The notes beneath the pieces were generated by a model, which made no database searches, was not told the origin of the DNA, and worked only from the letters and a program-made list of their open reading frames with translations. A program made the position numbers and the translations under genes. Shown here piece after piece: positions 1-5,369 of a DNA stretch of 5,369 nt (within the stretch, counting starts at the first letter, position 1; each line of letters begins with the position of its first letter). Origin of the DNA: Chryseobacterium gleum (GTDB lineage: Bacteria > Bacteroidota > Bacteroidia > UBA10329); NCBI GenBank assembly GCA_945874195.1, contig CAMCFW010000181.1, positions 1 through 5,369 on the forward strand, read 5' to 3'.

Positions 1-3000
1 AACAACGGGGTCGGGTTCAATTTTACTTGGGGTGGAACCTTTCAGATGGCACCTACCACCAGTTTTGTGATCAACAATCCTGCGGCCTGCAATTCGCTAA
101 CTACAACTTTCACCAACAACACGGTTGGGGCGGCAACCTACAATTGGAATTTCGGAAACGGACAAACCTCTTCTGCCCAAACTCCACCTCCTCAAACCTA
201 TAGCACACCAGGCACCTACTTTGTCACCCTCACAGGAACTTCGGCAGCCGGATGTCCCAACTCCTTTTCGGGGTCTGTCTCGGTCTACCCAAATCCGACT
301 GTGAATTTGGCGGTGACCAACGAAAGTTGTGTGGGGGCTTGCGATGGTCAGTTGGTGGCAAGCGCATCGGGAACCGGGCCATTCACCTATTCTTGGCCAA
401 CACTCGGAGGCAGTTCTACCACACAGACCGGGCTTTGCGCAGCCAACTACACCGTTTCGGTGACCGACCAAAGCAACAATTGTTCAGGTGGTAACAATGC
501 AACGGTAGGTAGTGGGGCTGCCGTGGCAAACGCAACAATAACGCCTGCCGGACCATTCTGCGCCAATTCGCCTGCATTGAATCTAACAGCAGCTCAAGCA
601 GGTGGAACCTGGAGCGGCACTGGAATTACCAATGCCAATGCGGGAACCTTCAACCCCGCTGTTGCCGGACCAGGCACTTGGAACATCACTTACACTATTC
701 CCGGTGCTTGTGGCAATACGGGCACAACTAGCATAACGGTTAATCCGAATCCGAGTGCGACCATAACCGCGGCAGGTCCTTTCTGCACGCTCGATGCTGC
801 TGTCAATCTGGTGGCCGCGAGTGCTGGAGGAACTTGGAGCGGAACAGGTATCACCAACGCAGCAACAGGAACATTCGACCCCGCTGTGGCCGGTATGGGC
901 AACTGGACGGTGACCTACACCATTCCAGGTGCCTGCGGAAGTTCAGACACGGAGGTCATGACCGTGGGACCGCAACAGAACGCGACCATTTCTCCTGTGG
1001 GGTCTTTCTGCGCAAGTGACCCTGCCGTTAACCTAACAGCGGTGAGTGCTGGCGGAATCTGGTCTGGAACTGGGATTACCAATACCAACACGGGAACGTT
1101 CAGTCCGAGCGTGGCCGGAGCGGGAAACTGGACCATCACCTACACCATTGCCGGGGCCTGCGGAGACGTGAATTCAACCACTATCAGCGTTGGAAACGTC
1201 ACCTTTAATCAATCATCTATAAATCCGGCCTGTAATGGCGACAATTCGGGACAGATAACCATTTCAAACGCAGTTGGAGCGCTTCCACTTTCCTATTCGA
1301 TAGACGGTGGAATGAATACACAGCCAACGGGCGTATTCTCAGGCTTAGGTCCGGGAAATTATTCGTTGATGGCAACAGATGTGAACGGATGTTCTTCCAT
1401 TGTGGTGCCGCTTCAAATAACCGAACCCACTTTGTTGAGCGTTGCGGCTTCGATGGATCAACAATCAAGCTGTGGCAATCCAAACGGTGAAGCCACGGCA
1501 CTTGCCCAAGGGGGCCCGGTTATCGGGTCCTATCAATATCAATGGGACACCACTCCTACCCAATCCACTGCCACCGCCACTGGGCTTTCGCCTGGCAACT
1601 ATACGGTCACAGTCACCGACAACAACGGCTGCACGGCCAATTCCAGTGTATTGATCACGGCCACTCCTGGATTCACCGCCAGCATAAGCAATTCGACAGA
1701 TGCGCTATGCAATGGTGTTTGCAGTGGGTCGGCTACCGCCACCGTGAGCCTTACAGCAGTACTGCCTGTGTCATTTCTTTGGAATGACCCCTTGAATCAG
1801 ACGTTGCCAACGGCAGTCGGGCTTTGCGCTGGAAGCTACCAACTTACTGTGACAGACAATGTGGGGTGCCTAGCAAACGCCACTGTTGTGATCGCAGAGC
1901 CTACAGCCGTTCAAGCTCAGGTTGCAAGCAGCGCTTCTACGGTCTGCATTGGACAATCTGCAGATCTAAGTGCAACGCTCAGTGGAGGCACCGCCCCATA
2001 TTCGGGCTTTTTGTGGTCTTCATTGCCTATCGACCCAAGCCTTACTTCTTCAACACAAAACCCCAGCGTTTCCCCATTGGTGAACACCACTTATTCGTTT
2101 GTGGGGGCGGATGCGAACGGCTGCCCGTCAACCCCGGTTTCCTTAACGGTGAATGTTTCTTCTGCACTCGGACTAAGTGTTTCTACGCCCGTTGGGGGTG
2201 GCACGGGCATCTGCCTTAATCAATCGACCACCATCGACCTTGTCGCCTCTGGCGGAGATGGCAACTACAGTTTTTACCTGTTGCCAGATATGACAAATCC
2301 GATCAGCCTGCCTTTTACAGTTCAACCGACCACCACCACAAGCTACGATTTCATAGTTACCGATGGATGCTCGAGCCCACCGGCAAATGCAACGAGCGTG
2401 ATCACCGTTCATCCACTTCCGCTAGTGGCATTCGCAGCTAATGATTCGATGGGTTGCATTCCATTTGCCCTTTCTTTCCTCGACCTGAGCACCCCTGCGG
2501 GCGCAACGTGGTCGTGGGACTTTGGAGACCCTAATTCGTTGTCTGACACTTCAAACGCTCAAAACCCCTATCATCAATATGCAGATGTCGGCACCTATGA
2601 TGTCTATCTTACCGTGACAACCGCTAACGGCTGCAGCGCAACCTTGGTCCAACCCTCTTTCATCGAAACTTTTCAACCCCCGGTTGCTGAGTTTGAATAC
2701 GACCCGCATCAAGCGCTTAGCTTAGACCCCACCATCAGATTCACAGACCAGAGTATCGGAAACGTGACATATTGGGAATGGGAATTCGGAGACGGGAATG
2801 TTTCGTTCGATCAAAATCCATCGCATTCCTACCTCGACACGGGCAATCATGTCATCACGCTACATGTACTCAGTACAGAAGGATGTCCTTCGCTAATAAG
2901 GCATAACGTTTATATCAGGCCGACCTTGACCTTGTATATTCCTAATTCATTCACGCCCGACACGGACCACATCAACGATGGTTTCCGTGCATATGGCGAA

Positions 3001-3204
3001 GGATATGATTGGAGTACTTACCAGCTTATCATCTTCGACAGATGGGGAACTGAGATATTTAAGACAAACGAAATCGATGATGAATGGCGAGGAACTTATA
3101 AGAACAATAAGGTTGAAGCCGGACTATACGCTTGGCGCATCCTCATTTCAGACTTCAACGGGCGTGTCTATCCGTTCAACGGGCACATCAAACTGATCCG
3201 ATGA
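1..3204 (+). CDS. Large secreted multi-repeat surface protein with PKD and SprB-like repeats and a type B T9SS sorting domain (5' partial)
   Basis: The frame is open from base 1 (codons for NNGVGFNFTWGG precede the first ATG at 46), so the start lies outside the window and 1067 C-terminal residues are visible. Modules by visible residue: PKD-like 20-95 (YNWNFGNG); SprB-like repeat 96-171 (CVGACDGQL, then LCAANYTVSVTD); three 75-residue tandem repeats 177-401; SprB-like repeats 402-480, 481-556 and 557-637 (each with an NG or SG turn, then G-N/S-Y and TD-x-x-GC); Ig/PKD-like modules 638-719 and 720-807; PKD 808-894 (WSWDFGD); PKD 895-974 (WEWEFGDG); sorting domain 976-1067. Proteins of this family are exported by Sec and then the type IX secretion system, and act as cell-surface adhesins; SprB of Flavobacterium johnsoniae, a gliding adhesin, is the known example. 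No catalytic domain is visible. The ligand and any gliding role are unknown, and orthology to SprB is not claimed. The next gene is 201 bases downstream on the same strand. Confidence is high for the gene and secretion class, low for exact role. Confidence 0.93.
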   Translation, partial: NNGVGFNFTWGGTFQMAPTTSFVINNPAACNSLTTTFTNNTVGAATYNWNFGNGQTSSAQTPPPQTYSTPGTYFVTLTGTSAAGCPNSFSGSVSVYPNPTVNLAVTNESCVGACDGQLVASASGTGPFTYSWPTLGGSSTTQTGLCAANYTVSVTDQSNNCSGGNNATVGSGAAVANATITPAGPFCANSPALNLTAAQAGGTWSGTGITNANAGTFNPAVAGPGTWNITYTIPGACGNTGTTSITVNPNPSATITAAGPFCTLDAAVNLVAASAGGTWSGTGITNAATGTFDPAVAGMGNWTVTYTIPGACGSSDTEVMTVGPQQNATISPVGSFCASDPAVNLTAVSAGGIWSGTGITNTNTGTFSPSVAGAGNWTITYTIAGACGDVNSTTISVGNVTFNQSSINPACNGDNSGQITISNAVGALPLSYSIDGGMNTQPTGVFSGLGPGNYSLMATDVNGCSSIVVPLQITEPTLLSVAASMDQQSSCGNPNGEATALAQGGPVIGSYQYQWDTTPTQSTATATGLSPGNYTVTVTDNNGCTANSSVLITATPGFTASISNSTDALCNGVCSGSATATVSLTAVLPVSFLWNDPLNQTLPTAVGLCAGSYQLTVTDNVGCLANATVVIAEPTAVQAQVASSASTVCIGQSADLSATLSGGTAPYSGFLWSSLPIDPSLTSSTQNPSVSPLVNTTYSFVGADANGCPSTPVSLTVNVSSALGLSVSTPVGGGTGICLNQSTTIDLVASGGDGNYSFYLLPDMTNPISLPFTVQPTTTTSYDFIVTDGCSSPPANATSVITVHPLPLVAFAANDSMGCIPFALSFLDLSTPAGATWSWDFGDPNSLSDTSNAQNPYHQYADVGTYDVYLTVTTANGCSATLVQPSFIETFQPPVAEFEYDPHQALSLDPTIRFTDQSIGNVTYWEWEFGDGNVSFDQNPSHSYLDTGNHVITLHVLSTEGCPSLIRHNVYIRPTLTLYIPNSFTPDTDHINDGFRAYGEGYDWSTYQLIIFDRWGTEIFKTNEIDDEWRGTYKNNKVEAGLYAWRILISDFNGRVYPFNGHIKLIR
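286..513 (+). other. SprB-like repeat module 1 (protein domain)
   Basis: The module reads Cys-x-Gly-x-Cys-Asp-Gly near its start, then a Gly-Pro-Phe-Thr-Tyr-Ser-Trp strand, then LCAANYTVSVTD and a late Cys. This order of C-x-G-x-x-(D/S)-G, G-x-x-P-(F/Y)-x-(Y/F)-x-W, G/A-x-Y-x-(V/L)-x-V-x-D and a GC or NC pair is the pattern of SprB-type repeats in Bacteroidota surface proteins. It stands apart from the three similar modules at 1204-1911, with the 75-residue repeats between them. Confidence 0.7.
529..1203 (+). repeat. Three in-frame tandem repeats of exactly 225 bp (75 residues)
   Basis: Units are 529-753, 754-978 and 979-1203, all exactly 75 codons without internal indels. Each begins (N/S)ATI, continues with G-x-F-C, then AGG(T/I)WSGTGITN, G-T-F-x-P, V-A-G, W-x-(I/V)-TYTI and GACG, and ends in a variable linker. 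By hand alignment units 1 and 2 share about 50 of 75 residues, and units 2 and 3 about 46. The core is strongly kept while the GACG-to-linker part drifts. The DNA differs at many third positions (compare the codons for WSGTGIT in the three units), so this is an older duplication held by protein-level selection, not a fresh slippage array. Each unit probably folds as one small beta-sandwich in the stalk of the surface protein. Confidence 0.92.
1204..1911 (+). other. Three consecutive SprB-like repeat modules (protein domains)
   Basis: The modules run about 1204-1440, 1441-1668 and 1669-1911 (79, 76 and 81 residues). Each has an early Cys next to N-G or N-P-N-G (ACNGDNSG, SCGNPNGE, LCNGVCSG), a middle aromatic strand (LSYSID, YQYQWD, VSFLWN), and a late strand plus turn (GNYSLMATDVNGC, GNYTVTVTDNNGC, GSYQLTVTDNVGC). 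The first and third end in an I-(T/A)-E-P-T linker that leads into the next module. They are much less alike than the three 75-residue repeats upstream, so they are probably older. SprB-like modules of this type form the extended stalk of T9SS-exported adhesins. Confidence 0.72.
2422..2922 (+). other. Two PKD domains before the sorting signal (protein domains)
   Basis: The first domain, about 2422-2682, carries WSWDFGD followed by a Tyr-x-x-x-Gly-Thr-Tyr-Asp-Val strand. The second, about 2683-2922, carries WEWEFGDG, then NPSHSY and a Gly-Asn-His-Val-Ile-Thr-Leu strand. These are the W-x-F-G-D and G-x-Y/H-x-V signatures of PKD beta-sandwich domains, which commonly sit directly before the C-terminal sorting domain in T9SS type B proteins. 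They probably act as spacers or in binding; no active-site residues are expected. Confidence 0.85.
2926..3201 (+). other. T9SS type B C-terminal sorting domain (gliding motility-associated C-terminal domain)
   Basis: The last 92 residues have the family's landmarks in order: a YIPNSFTPDTDHINDGF strand and turn (the family usual is N-x-F-T-P-N-G-D-G-x-N-D-x-F), then YQLIIFDRWGTEIFKT, a D-x-E-W-R-G-T-Y segment, a GLYAWRILISDFNGR strand, and GHIKLIR as the extreme C terminus. This is the gliding motility-associated C-terminal domain that directs export across the outer membrane by the type IX secretion system. Length and position are normal and the domain is intact. The usual N-G-D-G calcium-like turn reads D-T-D-H here, a mild variant. 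Confidence 0.93.
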
Positions 3205-3405
3205 TCGCGCGTATGTGAGTTTAGAATATGCGTAAGTTTTGTCACTAATGAAACAAATCGACAAGTATTTCATCCTTTCGTTCGAACGGATTATGGTTGA
3301 ATTCTGAGTCGTGTGGGACGTGTGATTTTTTTGACCAAATTGTTGCGCCAATGGCAACCGAAGGTTAATTCAATTGTCTAGCGTACAAACCTATCACCGC
3401 CCCCT
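3205..3405. other. Intergenic spacer between the large and the small gene
   Basis: No convincing gene lies here. Besides the hairpin just after the first stop, the spacer holds a 10-base palindrome CGTTCGAACG at 3279-3288, with ATCC and GGAT able to pair around it, and a run of seven T at 3326-3332 with no G+C-rich hairpin before it. I looked for the Bacteroidota promoter pattern (TTG, then TAnnTTTG). The nearest match is TATGGTTG at 3292-3299, which lacks a suitably spaced TTG, so I do not call a promoter. A promoter for the small gene would be expected somewhere in this spacer if the hairpin terminates transcription. Confidence 0.5.
3207..3240 (+). terminator. Possible weak rho-independent terminator after the first gene
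   Basis: Bases 3207-3214 (GCGCGTAT) can pair with 3226-3233 (ATATGCGT): eight pairs counting two G-U, with an 11-base loop. The hairpin begins three bases after the TGA of the first gene and is followed by TAAGTTTT, a short and imperfect T tract. Position favours a terminator; the long loop and poor U tract make it a weak one. A random hairpin cannot be excluded. Confidence 0.35.
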
Positions 3406-3855
3406 TTGCTCCAAAGAAACTTCCTCATTCTTTCGCAGTTCTGTATATTGATGGTCTGCATCCTATTTTCGTTGGATGCAATAGGTCAGAACCTTCAGCC
3501 AAGCATTTTATATAGTTCCAACAGTGTGACCATTCGGGCAGAACAGGTTCGTTGCGAAAGTGTGGAAAATGGCACATCGAAAGAATACATTATACTAAAC
3601 ATCGAAAACCAGAACTATCATGCCGTTGAACTTTCGTTCAAGAAGGAAATGTGGTATGACGGAAAATGTCTTTCGTGCGATTCTGAATCGTCAGAATATG
3701 TTTTTACAGGACGCATAGAGCCCTCTGGAACCAACAAAGGCGAATGTGATATGAACAACGGCCTTCGTATCTTTTCTAAGATGCATGATCTGAAAAATGC
3801 GCGAAAACTGACCCATTATGAACTCAAACAAATTTCTGTTCATGAAGTCAATTGA
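3406..3855 (+). CDS. Small secreted protein of unknown function, probable TTG start
   Basis: 149 residues. The TTG start at 3406 is chosen because it gives a good signal peptide: MLQRNF with one Arg, a hydrophobic run to residue 21, and a likely cleavage Ala-Ile-Gly/Gln after residue 27. The ATG at 3451 would leave a leader without a basic residue. The in-frame TAG at 3379 bars a much earlier start, and no Shine-Dalgarno sequence is visible. The mature part (about 122 residues) alternates short beta strands and is likely an all-beta domain. It holds four Cys (50, 88, 91, 114), including Lys-Cys-Leu-Ser-Cys, so disulfides are plausible. The segments MWYDGKC, I-E-P-S-G-T-N-K-G-E-C and YELKQISV resemble small uncharacterised Bacteroidota exported proteins as I remember them, but I cannot name a family. 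It has no lipobox and no C-terminal sorting domain, so periplasmic location is most likely. It overlaps the next gene by 14 bases, which suggests translational coupling. Confidence 0.82.
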   Translation: MLQRNFLILSQFCILMVCILFSLDAIGQNLQPSILYSSNSVTIRAEQVRCESVENGTSKEYIILNIENQNYHAVELSFKKEMWYDGKCLSCDSESSEYVFTGRIEPSGTNKGECDMNNGLRIFSKMHDLKNARKLTHYELKQISVHEVN

Positions 3856-5369
3856 CCGGTTTCGAAAATTGATTGTGGTTGGCATCCTGGCCGTTTCTGT
3901 ATTAGGGAATTGTTTTGAATCGGTAGCTCAATGTAACGGTACCGCCAACGCAACCCTAACCGACATCACCTGCGGAGAATGCGTCACGCTTTCTCATTTC
4001 GGTTCAACTCAAGGCAACATCAGTTTTTCGGAGAATTTCAATAATGGAAATCCTACGGGATGGTCATTCACCCAGCAAGCCTCGTTCAACAACCCCTGCA
4101 GTGCCAATGGAGTTGATGGAACTACTCATCTTTGGATGGGCGATAATTCAGGCGTTCCGCGCTCGTTGGTCACTTTGCCGTTGAATTTTGGGCCCGCAGT
4201 GGCACCTGCCGGTGGAACGATCTGTTTCGACCTACTTTTTTCAGCGCAGGGCGATGCCTCGCCATGCGAAGGGCCGGATGAACCTGACGAGGGAGTTTAC
4301 CTCCAATATTCCACCAACGGAGGTACAACCTGGAACACCATCAACTATTTCGACCCCAACGGTGGTAATGACCCACAACTGATAAATTGGAACAACTGGT
4401 GTTTTGAAATGCCTCCGGGCGCACTTGTAAACGGAGTACAGTTCCGGTGGTTTCAGGATGCAGATTCGGGAGCAGAATACGATCACTGGGGAATTGATAA
4501 CGTTCAGATCATTGTGAACGATCCGACCGTTCAATATACTTGGGTGCATGACGGGTATACCACACCGCTTCCGGGCGACAACCCGACTGCGGTATGTCCG
4601 CTGGTTACGACAACCTACACGGTGAATATGACCACAGCAAATGGAAACTGCACAGATAACATTCAAGTGGTGGTTGCGAATCCGGTTGTGACCGTGAATG
4701 CCGGACCCGATCAACAAATATGTCCTGGCGATTGTATCAACTTGGCCGGAACCGCCAATGTGATCAATGATCCAGGTGGCATCACCACATTCTCAAACAT
4801 TCAGACCGAAACTTTTGACGCATCGGTCTTTGGCGGAGCAGGCGTGAACATCAATGTTCAGGGTCTGAACATGAGTACTGTCAATCCCGGTTCACTTTTA
4901 GAGGTCTGCATCACGAATCTTACATTCTCTGGTTTCGGCCTTCCACCCGGAGGAGTTGAAAGTTTAAGCCTTACGTTGGTCTGCCCAGACGGAAATCAGA
5001 TCGTTCTCGTGCCATCAGGCGGGGCTCCAGCGGGCCCAGGCGGATTTTTCGGGCAGGCCTCCTATTATCAGAACGCGTGTTTCGTGCCTTCGGGCGGAAC
5101 GAACTTAAGCACCATTGGTTCTGCCAATGCCACCCCCATCACAGGCACTTTCAATTCAAATCAAGCGTTCTCGTTGGCAAATGGATGTACTGCAAATGGA
5201 CTTTGGTCCATTCAAGTGGCCACCACAGCCCTCAGCGGTAGTGGAACCTTCGAAGGCTGGTCGATCACGTTTGACGATGAAGTAGATGAATACACGACCG
5301 ATGTACTTTGGTCGCCAACCACCTATATGGCCCCAGGGGCGCAGACCCCTTTGACACCGCAAGTGTGTC
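3842..5369 (+). CDS. Large secreted protein with reelin-like and P-domain modules set in Ig-like modules (3' partial)
   Basis: The ATG at 3842 opens a frame with no stop up to the right edge (509 residues visible). The signal peptide has n-region MKSIDRFRK, hydrophobic residues 10-25 and likely cleavage Ser-Val-Ala/Gln after residue 29. Another in-frame ATG at 3818 would add eight residues; an in-frame TGA at 3809 limits the start. I prefer 3842 because the n-region is then of normal length. Domains: Cys-rich strand 42-54 (ITCGECVTL); reelin-subrepeat-like domain about 61-225 (LQYSTNGGTTWNTI; FRWFQDADSG; DHWGIDNVQI); Ig-like continuation 228-280 (VCPLVTTTYTV); second Cys strand 284-305 (QICPGDCINL); P-domain-like about 318-479 (LTLVCPDGNQIVLVPSGG; NGLWSIQV; GTFEGWSITFDD); Ig-like continuation from 482 (LWSPTTY). 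No protease or other catalytic domain is seen. A type B or type A T9SS sorting domain is expected at the missing C terminus, by analogy with the first gene. Role probably cell-surface adhesion or binding; this is inference. Confidence 0.92.
   Translation, partial: MKSIDRFRKLIVVGILAVSVLGNCFESVAQCNGTANATLTDITCGECVTLSHFGSTQGNISFSENFNNGNPTGWSFTQQASFNNPCSANGVDGTTHLWMGDNSGVPRSLVTLPLNFGPAVAPAGGTICFDLLFSAQGDASPCEGPDEPDEGVYLQYSTNGGTTWNTINYFDPNGGNDPQLINWNNWCFEMPPGALVNGVQFRWFQDADSGAEYDHWGIDNVQIIVNDPTVQYTWVHDGYTTPLPGDNPTAVCPLVTTTYTVNMTTANGNCTDNIQVVVANPVVTVNAGPDQQICPGDCINLAGTANVINDPGGITTFSNIQTETFDASVFGGAGVNINVQGLNMSTVNPGSLLEVCITNLTFSGFGLPPGGVESLSLTLVCPDGNQIVLVPSGGAPAGPGGFFGQASYYQNACFVPSGGTNLSTIGSANATPITGTFNSNQAFSLANGCTANGLWSIQVATTALSGSGTFEGWSITFDDEVDEYTTDVLWSPTTYMAPGAQTPLTPQVC
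4022..4516 (+). other. Reelin-subrepeat-like domain (protein domain)
   Basis: Residues about 61-225 of the second large protein. The order of elements is that of a reelin subrepeat: an early F-x-x-x-F...GW strand, a HLWMG strand followed by R-S-L-V-T-L, an ICFDLLFSAQGD strand with a Cys, an acidic C-E-x-P-D-E-x-D-E loop, VYLQYSTNGGTTWNTI, then a QFRWFQDADSG strand and HWGIDNVQI at the end. The Q-Y-S-x-N-G-G-x-x-W and W-G-I-D-N-V-x-I motifs are the most telling. In animals this jelly-roll domain occurs in the matrix protein reelin; similar domains occur in bacterial surface proteins. A MAM or other jelly-roll assignment is possible. The acidic loop may bind metal (inference). Confidence 0.7.
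4793..5278 (+). other. P-domain-like (proprotein convertase P/Homo B) module (protein domain)
   Basis: Residues about 318-479 of the second large protein. It has a V-N-I-x-V strand, CITNLTFSGFG, the SLSLTLVCPDGNQIVL strand pair and a loop rich in Gly and Ser. A Thr-Gly-Thr-Phe segment follows, and the closing pair of motifs is C-T-A-N-G-L-W-S-I-Q-V and G-T-F-E-G-W-S-I-T-F. The G-x-W-x-(L/I)-x-V ... G-x-(L/F)-x-x-W-x-(L/I)-x-F ending is characteristic of P domains, which usually follow subtilisin-like proteases and stabilise them. No protease is present in the visible part, so the module is probably structural or binding here. Confidence 0.72.

Noticed and set aside
46..48. ATG at 46 as the true start of the first gene
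   Set aside because: The frame is open to base 1 with sequence of the same composition, there is no signal peptide after this ATG, and it sits directly before a PKD domain, so it is an internal Met.
97..471. Minus-strand open frame of 124 codons
   Set aside because: It lies antisense within the well-supported PKD and SprB-like coding region, and its translation (rich in Arg, Cys, Gly and Trp) shows no domain.
690..1139. Two minus-strand open frames (690-902 and 915-1139) with similar translations
   Set aside because: They are the antisense image of the 225-bp tandem repeats in the first gene; their likeness simply follows from the repeats.
529..1203. CRISPR-like or insertion-element repeat array
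   Set aside because: The repeats are long, coding, in frame and diverged at silent sites; there are no short identical repeats with unique spacers and no transposase or inverted ends.
3292..3299. TATGGTTG as a Bacteroidota -7 promoter element (TAnnTTTG)
   Set aside because: One mismatch, no TTG at the proper distance upstream, and it lies over 100 bases before the small gene. Too weak to call.
3326..3332. Run of seven T as a terminator tract
   Set aside because: The preceding bases are G- and T-rich and cannot form a stable stem directly before the run.
3148..3357. Minus-strand open frame of 69 codons across the end of the first gene and the spacer
   Set aside because: Half of it is antisense to the conserved sorting domain, and the rest is low-complexity polar sequence without a signal or motif.
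3899..3913. Lipoprotein signal (lipobox) at the Leu-Gly-Asn-Cys of the second large protein
   Set aside because: Asn before the Cys does not fit the lipobox, and a standard Ser-Val-Ala/Gln cleavage site follows a few residues later.
4241..4717. Minus-strand open frame of 158 codons
   Set aside because: The + strand here is continuous coding for the reelin-like and Ig-like modules with clear family motifs. The antisense translation has no recognisable domain.

Overview
The window looks like a stretch of a Bacteroidota chromosome, most likely a gliding or marine-type lineage (Flavobacteriales or a relative). The evidence is a type IX secretion system (T9SS) type B sorting domain at the end of the first gene, SprB-type and PKD-type repeats, secretion signals followed by Asn/Thr/Gly/Ser-rich beta-sandwich modules, and starts with no visible Shine-Dalgarno sequence. 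The family-level assignment is a guess. All three genes are on the + strand and none is a housekeeping gene.

Layout. (1) Bases 1-3204 are the C-terminal 1067 residues of a very large secreted, repetitive, adhesin-like protein. It is cut by the left edge, and the ATG at 46 is internal. Its modules in order are PKD, SprB-like repeat, three exact-length 75-residue tandem repeats, three more SprB-like repeats, two Ig/PKD-like modules, two PKD domains and a type B T9SS sorting domain. (2) Bases 3205-3405 are a spacer with a weak terminator-like hairpin just after the first stop. (3) Bases 3406-3855 encode a small secreted protein of unknown function with four cysteines in the mature part. It apparently starts at TTG and is poorer in G+C than its neighbours. 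(4) Bases 3842-5369 are the first 509 residues of a second large secreted protein. It overlaps the small gene by 14 bases and is still open at the right edge.

The second large protein is the most interesting part. Its start has a signal peptide, then what appear to be two successive Cys-rich Ig-like host modules. Each is interrupted after its Cys-x-x-Cys strand by a different guest domain: a reelin-subrepeat-like domain in the first and a P-domain (proprotein convertase P/Homo B-like) in the second. The host sequence resumes after each guest.

Working together: both large proteins are probably exported by the Sec system and then T9SS, and displayed on or released from the cell surface, where they would serve in adhesion, gliding or substrate binding. 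The small protein is translated immediately before the second large one and may be a periplasmic or surface partner. That role is inference from position only.
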